Source of the DNA: Paenibacillus catalpae
Lineage (GTDB): Bacteria > Bacillota > Bacilli > Paenibacillales > Paenibacillaceae
NCBI RefSeq assembly: GCF_900112695.1
Contig: NZ_FOMT01000002.1
Location: forward strand, 1,102,492 to 1,166,491
DNA: 64,000 nt
Direction: 5' to 3'
The notes under the pieces are model-generated. The model searched no databases. It worked only from the letters and a program-made list of their open reading frames with translations, and was not told where the DNA came from. Below, one piece after another: positions 8,738-21,141 of the stretch; position 1 is the stretch's first letter, and each line of letters opens with the position of its first letter. Both the position numbers and the translations under genes were made by a program.

Positions 8738-9121
8738 ATGTCTTATAAATATTTCGCATATGGTGCGATTGGCGCTGCATTAGCAGTAGCACTGGGTGCC
8801 TTCGGAGCCCACGGTCTTAAGGATACTTTAACGGAGGACATGCTGGAAGTCTATGAAACCGGTGTCCGTTATCATATGTATCACGCTTTGGCTTTAATGC
8901 TGTTAGCCTTGCTGTCTGACCGGATTGGTGATGCCAAGCTTATAAGAGTTGCTGCCCGCCTGCTGATTGCCGGAATCATCCTGTTCAGCGGAAGCTTGTA
9001 TGCCCTTGCACTTAGCGATGTTAAAGTCCTCGGTGCAATTACGCCTCTTGGCGGAGTCGCCTTCCTCGCTGGATGGGGATGTGTAGCCGCTGCAGCGCTG
9101 CGCGCCAGAAATAAAGTTTAG
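8738..9121 (+). CDS. DUF423 family membrane protein (YwdK-like)
   Basis: 127 residues from the ATG at 8738, with AAAGGGA about ten bases upstream. Four hydrophobic spans and the family signature near the N-terminus, GAFGAHGLKD, followed by YETGVRYHMYHALALM, identify DUF423. The family is widespread and poorly characterised. An intrinsic terminator follows directly. Confidence 0.85.
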   Translation: MSYKYFAYGAIGAALAVALGAFGAHGLKDTLTEDMLEVYETGVRYHMYHALALMLLALLSDRIGDAKLIRVAARLLIAGIILFSGSLYALALSDVKVLGAITPLGGVAFLAGWGCVAAAALRARNKV

Positions 9122-9137
9122 GAATATATTGGAAAAG

Positions 9138-9168
9138 ACCGCTCGAATATTATTCGGGTGGTTTTTTT
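9138..9168 (+). terminator. Intrinsic terminator after the DUF423 gene
   Basis: ACCGCTCGAAT pairs with ATTCGGGTGGT (two G-T pairs), followed by seven T. Confidence 0.75.
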
Positions 9169-9383
9169 GTTTCTTAAGAATCGGATTATTGTCGTCGTTA
9201 TATAGGTCTTTAATTCTACTGATACTTGTCGTATACGGCTAAATACCTTGTTTTTCGACATAACTCGCCTATTTTCTACAAGAATTATTTGTTGATTTAG
9301 TAAATATTTCTATACCACAAAGATCATTTCGTTTATAATGAATCTAACCTTGCTTGACCTGACAAGAGGAAGGAAGTTGGTGC

Positions 9384-11285
9384 GTGACGAAACGGATGGA
9401 CGGTTCGCCTAATAGACGGCTTCGAATTTCGCGGTCATATGCCATGCTGCGAACGGCCGCTCTTACGATATCGATAGTCGCGGCGCTGTTCTTTGCAGCG
9501 TCCTTGTATAGGAATGCCGACCCCGTGTTGGAATGGATCTCGTCAATGATTGCCGTAATGGCAATTGCAATAACAATTATCCTCTTTGCCAGGGACCGTC
9601 AGATAATCGGATTCCGGAACTTCCATACGCCAATCGTAGAGACATTGCTTCAGTCCGAAGCCGTTCCGTTAGCGATTCTGGACCGGGATGGCGTCATTAT
9701 GGAGATGAACATCGCATCCAGCAATACGCTTGGGTACATGCGTTCAGACCTGCTTGGCACGCCGCTTGCTCCGCTGATAGAGCCGGGCAGCCGCAACAGT
9801 CTGCAGGAGATGCTGGACAATGCGCTCCAGGGGAAATCGGAGCAGCGCAACATCAATATTACACACCGCTCGGGATTCCCGCTCGAGCTTCAATTTATCA
9901 GCTCCCCGATGCTGAAGGAAGATGAAGTGATCGGGACCGTTATTGTCAGTCAAGATTTGAGTGACCGGAAGCGGAATATCGAGCGTATCCGATACATGGC
10001 TTATTATGACGATATGACAGGGCTTCCGAACCGGACATTATTTCATATCCGCATGAATGAGAGCCTTGCTTTTGCAAGAGAGCATGACCGGTTAATCGGT
10101 CTTTGTTATTTGGACCTGGACCGTTTCAAGCTGGTTAACGCCTCGTTTGGACGCGAGTTTGGGGATATGCTGCTGCTGCAGGTTGCAGAGCGTCTGTCAA
10201 GCGCCTTAGGCGAACAAGGAATCGTGGCCCGCATGGAAGGCGATGAATTTGCTTTATTGTTCCAGGACATTGGATCCGAAGCGCAGCTTATCGAATTGGC
10301 CCGCAAGCTTCTTCACGCTATTGATGAACCGTTCGAGCTGAAGGGGTTCCCGCTGCACATAACGGGAAGTCTGGGAGCGGTAACGAGCCTTGTGAAGGAG
10401 GACGACGGTTACTCGCTCCTGAAGAAGGCGGACATTGCGCTCGTGAAGGTGAAGGAAAGCGGCAAGAACGACTGCATGCTGTATTCCGAGAGCTGGAGCA
10501 ATTCTTCATTCGAACGTTTGACGCTTCAGCATGAGATGTACCGCGCTATTCAACGCAAGGAATTTATACTCCATTACCAGCCGCAGTACGATATGGTATC
10601 CGGCATGATGGTCGGGGTAGAGGCGCTTGTCCGTTGGAAACATCCCGTGAAGGGGATGATCCCGCCGGGTGATTTTATTCCGATCGCGGAAGAGAGCGGG
10701 ATGATCGTCCAGATCGGCGACTGGGTGCTGGAGGAAGCCTGCCGTCAGAACAAAGCCTGGCAGGATGCGGGACTTCCGCCGATGCCGGTATCGGTGAATC
10801 TCTCCATACGGCAATTTGTCCAGCAGGATTTGGCGAGCAAAGTGGCTTCCGTGCTGGAGAAGACCGGACTTAAACCGGAATATCTTGATCTGGAAATTAC
10901 CGAATCCATGACGATGGATACCGGCCATGTCTCCCGTTGTCTGCTTGAGCTGACCGATATGGGGATAGGCATCAGCGTTGATGATTTCGGAACCGGCTAC
11001 AGCTCTTTCCATTATTTAAAGAACTTCCCGATCGACCGTCTCAAGATTGACCGTTCGTTCGTAAGGGATATCCAGCAGGATCCCAGCGATGCGGAGATCG
11101 TAGCGGCCATTATTGCAATGGCTCATAACTTGAACATACAGGTTATTGCCGAAGGCGTCGAGAACGAGGAGCAGATGGAGTTTCTGAGAAAGCATAATTG
11201 CGATGAGATGCAGGGCTACTTCTGGAGTCCTCCGGTGCCAAGCTCGGATATTGAGCAAATGCTTGGAGCGGCCTTTATTCTATAA
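9384..11285 (+). CDS. Membrane PAS-GGDEF-EAL protein (c-di-GMP turnover)
   Basis: 633 residues from the GTG at 9384 behind AGGAAGG. Two membrane spans lie at about residues 23-43 and 52-70, then a PAS domain (about 80-195), a GGDEF domain (about 200-365) and an EAL domain (about 380-625). The synthase signature reads EGDEF (285-289) instead of GGDEF. The EAL domain looks complete: E413-A-L, DDFGTGYSS and AEGVENEEQ. Phosphodiesterase activity is therefore the safer prediction, with the GGDEF domain either weakly active or a GTP sensor. Monocistronic, ended by a strong terminator. Confidence 0.92.
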   Translation: MTKRMDGSPNRRLRISRSYAMLRTAALTISIVAALFFAASLYRNADPVLEWISSMIAVMAIAITIILFARDRQIIGFRNFHTPIVETLLQSEAVPLAILDRDGVIMEMNIASSNTLGYMRSDLLGTPLAPLIEPGSRNSLQEMLDNALQGKSEQRNINITHRSGFPLELQFISSPMLKEDEVIGTVIVSQDLSDRKRNIERIRYMAYYDDMTGLPNRTLFHIRMNESLAFAREHDRLIGLCYLDLDRFKLVNASFGREFGDMLLLQVAERLSSALGEQGIVARMEGDEFALLFQDIGSEAQLIELARKLLHAIDEPFELKGFPLHITGSLGAVTSLVKEDDGYSLLKKADIALVKVKESGKNDCMLYSESWSNSSFERLTLQHEMYRAIQRKEFILHYQPQYDMVSGMMVGVEALVRWKHPVKGMIPPGDFIPIAEESGMIVQIGDWVLEEACRQNKAWQDAGLPPMPVSVNLSIRQFVQQDLASKVASVLEKTGLKPEYLDLEITESMTMDTGHVSRCLLELTDMGIGISVDDFGTGYSSFHYLKNFPIDRLKIDRSFVRDIQQDPSDAEIVAAIIAMAHNLNIQVIAEGVENEEQMEFLRKHNCDEMQGYFWSPPVPSSDIEQMLGAAFIL

Positions 11286-11293
11286 TCCATAGT

Positions 11294-11338
11294 AACAAGT
11301 GACCCCCCGTACCTGATTGGTACGGGGGGTCACTTGTT
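11294..11338. terminator. Strong bidirectional terminator
   Basis: Twenty-base arms AACAAGTGACCCCCCGTACC and its complement around a five-base loop, between convergent genes. Confidence 0.85.
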
Positions 11339-11347
11339 CATTTTCAC

Positions 11348-11803
11348 TTATTCTTTAAAGTCTTCAATTTCATTGAGCCTGAACGTATAGACCTGCTTCT
11401 CGTCCACATGGTAGACCGTAACCAGATTCCCTTCCTCATCCACATTCAGGATACGGCAAGGGATACTGAGTTTAATGCCAAGCCCTTTATTTACAATGAG
11501 ACGAATCAATTTATTGCTTTTCATAAAAGCCCGGATGGAATCGAGTCCATTATGAGATGCAGGAGCTGCAGGTTTGGCTGCAGGCGGCGGTACCGAAACC
11601 GGCTGTCTGCCCGGCAGTTCTGTTTTGCGCTGATCGATAAGCTTACCTAGCTCTATCCCGTTCAAAATGCGGTAGTCAGCAAACGCACCTTGGTTAAGCG
11701 ATTTGATCAGCTTCTCCAAAGCCGCACCGTTGCTCTCCCCTTCGACGAGCAATTCAACCTGGAATACATATGAGTTTGTGCGGGCCGATTGTGTTGGTTT
11801 CAT
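11348..11803 (-). CDS. Conserved hypothetical protein
   Basis: 151 residues; GGAGGAACT precedes the ATG at 11803. No signal peptide or membrane span. The N-terminal half (YVFQVELLVEGESNGAALEK, then DYRILNGIELGKLID) looks like a small alpha/beta module. A Pro/Ala-rich linker (PVSVPPPAAKPAAPAS) leads to a C-terminal beta-rich module (KLSIPCRILNVDEEGNLVTV) that may be a small barrel. I do not recognise the family. It is a single gene between a terminator and the DUF1805 gene. Confidence 0.6.
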   Translation of the reverse strand: MKPTQSARTNSYVFQVELLVEGESNGAALEKLIKSLNQGAFADYRILNGIELGKLIDQRKTELPGRQPVSVPPPAAKPAAPASHNGLDSIRAFMKSNKLIRLIVNKGLGIKLSIPCRILNVDEEGNLVTVYHVDEKQVYTFRLNEIEDFKE

Positions 11804-11974
11804 AGTTCCTCCGGACTAAAGATTAATAGTATCTTTATAAATATATCATCAAAAAGGGTACTCACATAGTCCTAAAAATAAGCAGATGACCAACACTGCT
11901 TAGCACGCTGTGCATATAATGTTGGTGCGGTTCGAACTGACCTGTCATGGCCTGAAGTAAAGGAGGTGTCCAAA

Positions 11975-12280
11975 ATGATGAGAATGGTTCCTGTGCCGCT
12001 TGGGGACGGAGTTACAGCGCTTGGCGTTGAAGTGAAGCTGCCGAAAACAACTCTGCTGGCAATCTCCACGGATAGAGGTTATATTATGTGCGGAGCGCTC
12101 GATGTAGGGCTGCTTAATGATCGTCTGAAGGATAGAGAGATCATCGCGGGTAGAGCAGTTGGAGTGAAAACGTTGGAGGAGCTGCTGGCGGCGCCTCTTG
12201 AATCCGTCACCACTACTGCGGAAACGCTTGGCATCGCTGTTGGTATGAATGGCGCAGATGCGCTCCGCTTAATGATATAG
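11975..12280 (+). CDS. DUF1805 family protein, YunC-like
   Basis: 101 residues from the ATG at 11975, seven bases after AGGAGGT (11961-11967). The sequence MVPVPLGDGVTALGVEVKLPKTTLL followed by TDRGYIMCGALDVGLLN is characteristic of the YunC/DUF1805 fold. Function unknown. In B. subtilis yunC sits near yunD, whose homologue is elsewhere in this window (24206). A TATAAT at 11915-11920 may be its -10 box, though no good -35 is visible. Confidence 0.8.
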   Translation: MMRMVPVPLGDGVTALGVEVKLPKTTLLAISTDRGYIMCGALDVGLLNDRLKDREIIAGRAVGVKTLEELLAAPLESVTTTAETLGIAVGMNGADALRLMI

Positions 12281-12296
12281 CACACGAGTGCAAGCA

Positions 12297-12334
12297 AAGA
12301 GGCAGCCTCCGTTAACTGATGGAGACTGCCTCTT
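12297..12334. terminator. Bidirectional terminator between DUF1805 gene and mtnA
   Basis: AAGAGGCAGCCTCC and GGAGACTGCCTCTT around a nine-base loop, with short T-rich flanks. Confidence 0.75.
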
Positions 12335-12350
12335 GTCGTTTGAAGCACTA

Positions 12351-13409
12351 TTATGCTTCAAACAGCTTTTTCAAATTCACATCAAAAGGCGCCTTAATAA
12401 TGCCCTTCTCAGTAATAATCGCCGTCACGTATTCGTTAGGCGTAATATCAAATGCAGGGTTATATACTTTTACGCCTTGCGGAGCCGTACGCTTACCGAA
12501 GCCTTCCGTAATCTCTTCGGCTTGACGCTCTTCAATTGGAATTTCCGCCCCGGTAGGGGTATTCAGGTCAATGGTGGAGAGCGGGCATGCTACATAGAAC
12601 GGAATGCCATGTGCCTTAGCCAGAACTGCAACGCTGTAAGTGCCGATCTTGTTAGCTACGTCGCCGTTGGCGGCAACACGGTCTGTACCTACGATAACGG
12701 CGTTAACCCAGCCCTTGGACATGACGTGACCGGCCATGTTGTCACAAATAAGAGTAACGTCAACACCCGCCTGCTGAAGCTCAAAAGCGGTCAGGCGCGC
12801 GCCCTGCAGAACTGGACGGGTTTCGTCAGCAAATACACGAATGTTCATCCCGCGTTCCTTGGCCAGATAGAATGGGGCAAGAGCCGTGCCGTATTTCGCT
12901 GTTGCAAGCCCGCCGGCGTTGCAATGGGTCAAGACGCCAATATCATCCTGGAACAGGGATAACGCATGCTCGCCGATCATACGGTTTGTTTCTTCGTCTT
13001 CGCTTTGAATAGCGATCGCTTCATCGAGCAGCGCCTGCTTCAAAGCATCCAGCGAATGGCCTTCAGCTGCAAGAGCTTCCGCCCGGGCTTTCATCCGGTC
13101 AAGCGCCCAGAACAGGTTAACTGCCGTAGGGCGGGAAGTAGCCAGATAATCCGCTGCTTTGCGGACGTCAGCATGCCAGTCCTCCGCAGATTCAGCCGCG
13201 CGGCTGCCCAGCACAACGCCATAGGCTGCAGAAATGCCGATAGCCGGAGCTCCTCTTACTTTCAGATGGCGGATTGACTCCCATACATCTTCCGCAGTTA
13301 CTAGCGGCAAATAAACGATTTCTTCCGGCAGCAGCCGTTGGTCGAGCAGATCCAGCTTATCGTCATGCCAAATGAGTGATTGCAGACCTGCGTAATTAGT
13401 TGTAGTCAT
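12351..13409 (-). CDS. mtnA: Methylthioribose-1-phosphate isomerase MtnA
   Basis: 352 residues. It converts 5-methylthioribose-1-phosphate to the ribulose form in methionine salvage. Visible family motifs: RGAPAIGIS near residue 53, the active-site cysteine segment [11 protein letters not shown], and the catalytic aspartate segment [17 protein letters not shown]. Length matches B. subtilis MtnA. It follows mtnK in the same direction with a 33-bp gap, so the two are very likely cotranscribed (mtnKA). Confidence 0.95.
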   Translation of the reverse strand: MTTTNYAGLQSLIWHDDKLDLLDQRLLPEEIVYLPLVTAEDVWESIRHLKVRGAPAIGISAAYGVVLGSRAAESAEDWHADVRKAADYLATSRPTAVNLFWALDRMKARAEALAAEGHSLDALKQALLDEAIAIQSEDEETNRMIGEHALSLFQDDIGVLTHCNAGGLATAKYGTALAPFYLAKERGMNIRVFADETRPVLQGARLTAFELQQAGVDVTLICDNMAGHVMSKGWVNAVIVGTDRVAANGDVANKIGTYSVAVLAKAHGIPFYVACPLSTIDLNTPTGAEIPIEERQAEEITEGFGKRTAPQGVKVYNPAFDITPNEYVTAIITEKGIIKAPFDVNLKKLFEA

Positions 13410-13442
13410 CTTGTAAATCCTCTCTTAAGGTCAGTCATGCAA

Positions 13443-14657
13443 TTATTGTCTTGCTTCTGCAGTCAGAACAATATCAATAGCTTGTTCGATGGAAACCGCA
13501 TTGCGGTTCAATTTAATAAGGGAAGTGCCGATCGCAAGGGCAAGGCGTTGTGCACGCTCGCGTGCCGCTGCATCAGGAATGGTATCGATATCGGCAACAT
13601 GCGCAAGTCCAACGATGCGGCGTACAACCTTGCAGCCGGCATAACCGACAGCATCCTGCAGCAGGCGATTCAAGTACAGATCCTGGTAGCCTGGTGTTTC
13701 ATTCGCGATGCGGTCTACGCCATGCTCATTCCACAAGGCACGGAATTTCTGTTCGAACTTGTTCCATGTGTCGCGGATAGTCTCGAGCAGATAGCTCCGG
13801 AAATCAGCCAGCTCTTTCTCATCAGCGATCCAGTGGCCTTGTCCCGCATAATTGAGCAGCAGGTTCGCGATCACGGCGCCGATATCAAAGCCCATTGGGC
13901 CGTAATAAGCAAACTCGGGGTCAATCACCTTTGTCGATTCCGGTGTTGCAAACACGCTTCCTGTATGAAGGTCGCCATGCAGCAATGCCTGTGCGTTTGT
14001 CAGAAACTTCTCGCGCAGGAGAGCAACTTCCAGATGAAGGGCTTTATCTTCGCGAAGCGCGGCTGCCGCATCTTCGATGGCCGGCTCAAAATTATTATTA
14101 GCGGAGACCGTATAAGGATCGTCGAAAATCAGGTCTTCCGTTATTTTGCACAAATCCGGGTTGATGAACTCTTTAACGCGTTCCTTCTTATCCTGCTGGT
14201 TCATGCCGAGATCCGAGGTGAAGAAGAGCGTATTGGCCATAAAGGTCGAGATGTCTTCTGCGAATTTCGGATAACGGATTCCATTGATCAGACCTTGACG
14301 CATAATCAAATGATCGCTCAGGTCCTCCATAATGGTCAGGGCAAGCTCAGGATCATATTTGTATACCACTGGCACAAGACCAGGAGCTAGCTTGTTCTGG
14401 AGAATAAGCGATTCGCTTTCGATCCGGGCACGGTCAAGGGATAACGGCCAGGATTCTCCGACAACCTTCGCATAAGGAAGGGCCTGCTTCATTATAAGGC
14501 TCTTTCCGCTTGCTGCATCCGTAATATGGAAGACGAGATTCAAGTTTCCATCGCCGATTTCACGGCAGTTCAGCGTTGCACCTGCAGGGAAAAAGCCTTC
14601 GATGCCGCTTGCGATTTCAATCGCTTCTTGTTCAGTTAATGCATGATAAGCAGACAC
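13443..14657 (-). CDS. mtnK: Methylthioribose kinase MtnK
   Basis: 404 residues from the GTG at 14657, seven bases after GGAGGTGG; an ATG at 14696 would add 13 residues but has no comparable site. It phosphorylates 5-methylthioribose with ATP. Kinase-fold features: glycine-containing REIGDGNLNLVFHI loop, the MKQALPY lysine, the catalytic LLHGDLHTGSVF segment and VIDPEFAYYGPMGFD metal loop, as in APH-like kinases. First gene of mtnKA. The short upstream region shows no SAM (S-box) riboswitch, unlike B. subtilis mtnKA. Confidence 0.93.
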   Translation of the reverse strand: MSAYHALTEQEAIEIASGIEGFFPAGATLNCREIGDGNLNLVFHITDAASGKSLIMKQALPYAKVVGESWPLSLDRARIESESLILQNKLAPGLVPVVYKYDPELALTIMEDLSDHLIMRQGLINGIRYPKFAEDISTFMANTLFFTSDLGMNQQDKKERVKEFINPDLCKITEDLIFDDPYTVSANNNFEPAIEDAAAALREDKALHLEVALLREKFLTNAQALLHGDLHTGSVFATPESTKVIDPEFAYYGPMGFDIGAVIANLLLNYAGQGHWIADEKELADFRSYLLETIRDTWNKFEQKFRALWNEHGVDRIANETPGYQDLYLNRLLQDAVGYAGCKVVRRIVGLAHVADIDTIPDAAARERAQRLALAIGTSLIKLNRNAVSIEQAIDIVLTAEARQ

Positions 14658-14833
14658 GGTTCGTCCACCTCCGGTTTCGTCTTTATGAGAAGGCACCTAA
14701 ATGCCTAGTAAACTCCTCAACATAGTATAGCGGATATTATTTCGCCTTGGAATACCTTCAAATGATATAATGTTACGTGACGAAGGACAAGCGGCGTTAA
14801 GTTAAACCAAGAATTAGTTTAGGAGGTAACAAG

Positions 14834-15439
14834 ATGGAGGCGAATAGCGGACGGGATCCGGTCGCACTAAAAGAATGGGCCGTAACTGTAAAAGCGCTGC
14901 AGGAAGGGCATCTTATACTTGTTATGCGCAAAGGCGGGATTATCGAGGAGACGCGGGATTTTCAGCTGGTGAGCAAAGGCTTCTACCTGATGCCCGCTTA
15001 CGAGCATCAGAAGGAGCATTTGCTGAAGGATGCTTACCAGGGGCAGATTCAGGGGACGATGCATGGCTGGACGCCTGACATGCCATCCATCAAGCTGGGC
15101 TCGTACGCCGAAGCGGTTGAGGATATCGAGATTACGGATCAGGAAACGCTTGACCGACTCCGGGACTATCACATCTGGACGGATACGTTTGCCGAGGAGC
15201 GGCTCAAATGGAAGCGTACGAAGCCGCTGCACCTGCTGCTGCTGAGAGTATATCTCCTGGAAGAGCCGGTAGAGCTGCCTATGCAGCCAGCTTATAATGG
15301 ATGCAAATCTTGGGTAAGACTGAATGAAGGGATGCCGCAGCCGGCGATGACTCCCGTATTGTCAGATAAGGAATTTGAGCGGCGGGTTTCGCTAATCAAA
15401 CAAGCATTAATAGGAAGAGATATTTCAGAGAGCTCATAA
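14834..15439 (+). CDS. DUF1802 family protein
   Basis: 201 residues; AGGAGGTAAC precedes the ATG. ALKEWAVTVKALQEGHLILVMRKGGI and FYLMPAYEHQKEHLL are typical of the DUF1802 family, whose function is unknown. No membrane span or signal peptide. A TATAAT at 14766-14771 is the likely -10 box. It lies between divergent mtnK and the suf promoter, probably as a single-gene unit. Confidence 0.75.
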   Translation: MEANSGRDPVALKEWAVTVKALQEGHLILVMRKGGIIEETRDFQLVSKGFYLMPAYEHQKEHLLKDAYQGQIQGTMHGWTPDMPSIKLGSYAEAVEDIEITDQETLDRLRDYHIWTDTFAEERLKWKRTKPLHLLLLRVYLLEEPVELPMQPAYNGCKSWVRLNEGMPQPAMTPVLSDKEFERRVSLIKQALIGRDISESS

Positions 15440-15498
15440 TTTCCAGCCTAAAGGCGTTCCCGCATTGATTTATAACAAAACTTATAATAAAATAATTA

Positions 15499-15527
15499 TT
15501 GAGAATCAATGAGAATCACTCTATAAT
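15499..15527 (+). promoter_or_regulatory. Predicted sigma-A promoter of the suf operon with overlapping Fur-like operator
   Basis: TTGAGA (15499-15504), 17-bp spacer, TATAAT (15522-15527). A direct repeat TGAGAATCA lies at 15500-15508 and 15510-15518, one helical turn apart, covering the -35 box and spacer. TGAGAATCA resembles half of known Fur boxes, so iron-dependent repression of suf is plausible. The repeat is seen; the protein that binds it is inferred. Confidence 0.6.
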
Positions 15528-15600
15528 ATTCCCATTTGGAGATTCATTTATAGGGATGAGCCTAAAAACCGATTACCAACCTTGGAGGGATAACTATATT

Positions 15601-16380
15601 ATGGCAACACATTTTGTCATCGATGGCCTGAAAGCAGAGATCGAAGGAAAAGAAATTTTGAAAGGCATTAACCTTGAAATCAAAGGCGGAGAGATCCATG
15701 CAATCATGGGTCCTAACGGTACTGGTAAAAGTACTCTTGCATCCGCATTGATGGGTCACCCGAAATATGAAGTAACCGAAGGCTCCGCTACAATTGACGG
15801 CGAAGACTTGCTGGAGATGAGCGTTGACGAAAGAGCACGCGCCGGCCTGTTCCTTGCTATGCAATATCCTAGCGAAATCCCAGGTGTAACAAACTCCGAC
15901 TTCCTGCGCAGCGCAATTAACGCTCGCCGTGAAGAGGGCAGCGAGATTTCCCTGATCAAATTCATCCGTCAAATGGAAAAGAAAATGAAGGAACTTGAGA
16001 TGAATCCCGAGTTCGCTCACCGTTACCTGAATGAAGGCTTCTCCGGCGGCGAGAAAAAACGTAACGAGATTTTGCAAATGGCTATGATCGAGCCGAAAAT
16101 CGTTGTTCTTGACGAAATCGACTCCGGCCTTGACATCGACGCACTGAAAATCGTATCCAACGGCGTTAACGCTATGCGTTCCGAAGACCGCGGATTCCTG
16201 ATCATTACTCACTACCAACGTTTGCTGAACTACATCACGCCAGACTTCGTACACGTTATGATGCAAGGCCGCATCGTGAAATCCGGCGGACCTGAGCTTG
16301 CACAACGTCTTGAGAACGAAGGCTATGATTGGGTAAAAGAAGAACTCGGCATTGTAGACGAAACAGTAGGCCAAGCTTAA
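15601..16380 (+). CDS. sufC: Fe-S cluster assembly ATPase SufC
   Basis: 259-residue ABC-type ATPase of the SufBCD scaffold. Walker [10 protein letters not shown] is at 37-45, signature [10 protein letters not shown], Walker [14 protein letters not shown], and the switch histidine in IITHYQR. The ATG at 15601 follows TTGGAGGG; earlier in-frame starts fall inside the promoter region. First gene of sufCDSUB, the only Fe-S assembly operon in the window. Confidence 0.97.
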   Translation: MATHFVIDGLKAEIEGKEILKGINLEIKGGEIHAIMGPNGTGKSTLASALMGHPKYEVTEGSATIDGEDLLEMSVDERARAGLFLAMQYPSEIPGVTNSDFLRSAINARREEGSEISLIKFIRQMEKKMKELEMNPEFAHRYLNEGFSGGEKKRNEILQMAMIEPKIVVLDEIDSGLDIDALKIVSNGVNAMRSEDRGFLIITHYQRLLNYITPDFVHVMMQGRIVKSGGPELAQRLENEGYDWVKEELGIVDETVGQA

Positions 16381-16405
16381 TCGGCGGAGAAGGGAGCATA
16401 ACGGG

Positions 16406-19348
<2,943 letters not shown>

Positions 19349-19379
19349 TACAATCGAATAACTGAGGAGTGTGAATACC

Positions 19380-20777
19380 ATGGCAGGGACAATGCCTGAA
19401 ATGGAAGATTATAAGTATGGTTTCCGTGATGAGCATAAATCGGTCTTCCAATCCGGTAAAGGCTTGACGGAGGAAATTGTACGCACGATTTCCGAGATGA
19501 AGGGCGAGCCGGAATGGATGCTTGAATTCCGTCTGAAATCACTGGAGCAATTCAACAAAATGCCGATGCCAAACTGGGGCGGCGACATGAATGATCTTGA
19601 TTTCAACGATATTCAATACTATGTTAAGCCATCCGAGAAACAAGGCAAAACATGGGAAGAAGTACCGCAAGAGATCAAAGAAACTTTCGACAAGCTGGGT
19701 ATTCCTGAAGCGGAGCAAAAGTTCCTCGCCGGCGTATCGGCTCAATACGAGTCCGAGGTCGTATACCACAGCATGCAAGAGGATCTGGAGAAGCAAGGCG
19801 TTATCTTTACGGACATGGATACAGCGCTTCGTGAATATCCAGACCTTGTAAAAGAATACTTCAGCACGATTATTCCACGTACGGACAATAAATTCGCAGC
19901 TCTAAACAGTGCAGTATGGTCCGGCGGCAGCTTTATCTATGTTCCAAAAGGCGTAAAATGCGAAGTTCCGCTGCAAGCGTACTTCCGTATCAACTCCGAG
20001 AACATGGGCCAATTCGAGCGTACGCTGATCATCGCGGATGAAGACAGCTTCGTACACTATGTAGAAGGCTGTACGGCTCCAATCTACAGCACGAACTCGC
20101 TGCATAGCGCGGTTGTTGAGATTCTTGTTAAGAAGAACGCTCGCTGCCGTTATACGACAATCCAAAACTGGGCGCCAAACATCTACAACCTCGTTACCAA
20201 ACGTGCGGTTGCAGAAGAGAACGCGACAATGGAATGGGTTGACGGTAACATCGGCTCCAAGCTGACGATGAAATATCCGGCAGTAATCTTGAAAGGCCGC
20301 GGCGCAAAAGGTATGGTTCTGTCCATCGCGGTTGCGGGCAAAGGCCAACACCAGGACGCAGGCGCTAAGATGCTTCACCTGGCACCGGACACGACTTCCA
20401 CAATTGTATCGAAGTCGATCAGTAAACACGGCGGTAAAGTAACATACCGCGGTCTCGCATCGTTCGGACGTAATTCCGAAGGCGCGAAATCAAACATTAA
20501 ATGTGATACGCTCATTCTCGATAACGAATCGACATCCGATACGATTCCTTATAACGAGATCATGAACGACAACATTACGCTCGAGCACGAAGCAACGGTA
20601 TCGAAAGTATCCGAGGATCAGCTGTTCTACCTGATGAGCCGCGGATTGTCCGAAGCTGAAGCAACGCAAATGATCGTAATGGGCTTCATCGAGCCGTTCA
20701 CGAAAGAGCTCCCGATGGAATATGCGGTTGAGATGAACCGTCTCATCAAGTTTGAGATGGAAGGCTCGATCGGTTAA
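19380..20777 (+). CDS. sufB: Fe-S cluster assembly protein SufB
   Basis: 465 residues, the same length as B. subtilis SufB. The ATG at 19380 is ten bases after GAGGAG (19364-19369); a GTG at 19371 is too close to it. Family segments include [30 protein letters not shown], the beta-helix core ([14 protein letters not shown]) and [22 protein letters not shown]. SufB is where the cluster is built in SufBC2D. Last gene of the operon, followed by a terminator. Confidence 0.97.
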   Translation: MAGTMPEMEDYKYGFRDEHKSVFQSGKGLTEEIVRTISEMKGEPEWMLEFRLKSLEQFNKMPMPNWGGDMNDLDFNDIQYYVKPSEKQGKTWEEVPQEIKETFDKLGIPEAEQKFLAGVSAQYESEVVYHSMQEDLEKQGVIFTDMDTALREYPDLVKEYFSTIIPRTDNKFAALNSAVWSGGSFIYVPKGVKCEVPLQAYFRINSENMGQFERTLIIADEDSFVHYVEGCTAPIYSTNSLHSAVVEILVKKNARCRYTTIQNWAPNIYNLVTKRAVAEENATMEWVDGNIGSKLTMKYPAVILKGRGAKGMVLSIAVAGKGQHQDAGAKMLHLAPDTTSTIVSKSISKHGGKVTYRGLASFGRNSEGAKSNIKCDTLILDNESTSDTIPYNEIMNDNITLEHEATVSKVSEDQLFYLMSRGLSEAEATQMIVMGFIEPFTKELPMEYAVEMNRLIKFEMEGSIG

Positions 20778-20791
20778 TGATTTATAAGATG

Positions 20792-20824
20792 CGTGTCCGA
20801 GAAATTCGGGCACGTATTTTTTTT
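20792..20824 (+). terminator. suf operon terminator
   Basis: CGTGTCCGA pairs with TCGGGCACG (one G-T pair), followed after two bases by ten T. Confidence 0.85.
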
Positions 20825-21091
20825 GAGAAGAGTACCGGCATGTTTATCGGGCAGATTGGTGCCCATTGGATAGCCGCGGCCTCGCGCTGGAAGGGGCTAA
20901 CGCGATGTTACAGCATGCGGTTCTCATCTTCGTCTCGCGATGGTGTATGCGTTCGTTCGCATCACCAACAGGCCATCCATCCGCGTGGCAGAGATGGCTG
21001 GTATGAACCCCGCAGGATCGTTTGTGAAGCCTTACAATGGCATTAATATGGAGCATATCATATTTGCGGCAACAGCCCGCACAGGAAAACA
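20825..21091. other. Gene-free stretch with no recognised content
   Basis: About 265 bases of normal GC between two terminators. A short open frame runs from 20940 on the plus strand, but it ends inside the terminator hairpin, has no ribosome binding site, and matches nothing I know. It could be a decayed gene; I can support no feature here. Confidence 0.4.
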
Positions 21092-21128
21092 AACCAAACG
21101 CCCGTCCTTTAAGGACGGGCGTTTGGTT
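21092..21128 (-). terminator. Terminator of the minus-strand HD-GYP gene
   Basis: AACCAAACGCCCGTCCTT and its perfect complement. On the minus strand it is followed by a T-rich stretch (TTTGTTTTCC). Confidence 0.8.
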
Positions 21129-21141
21129 ATCACGTATCGAA

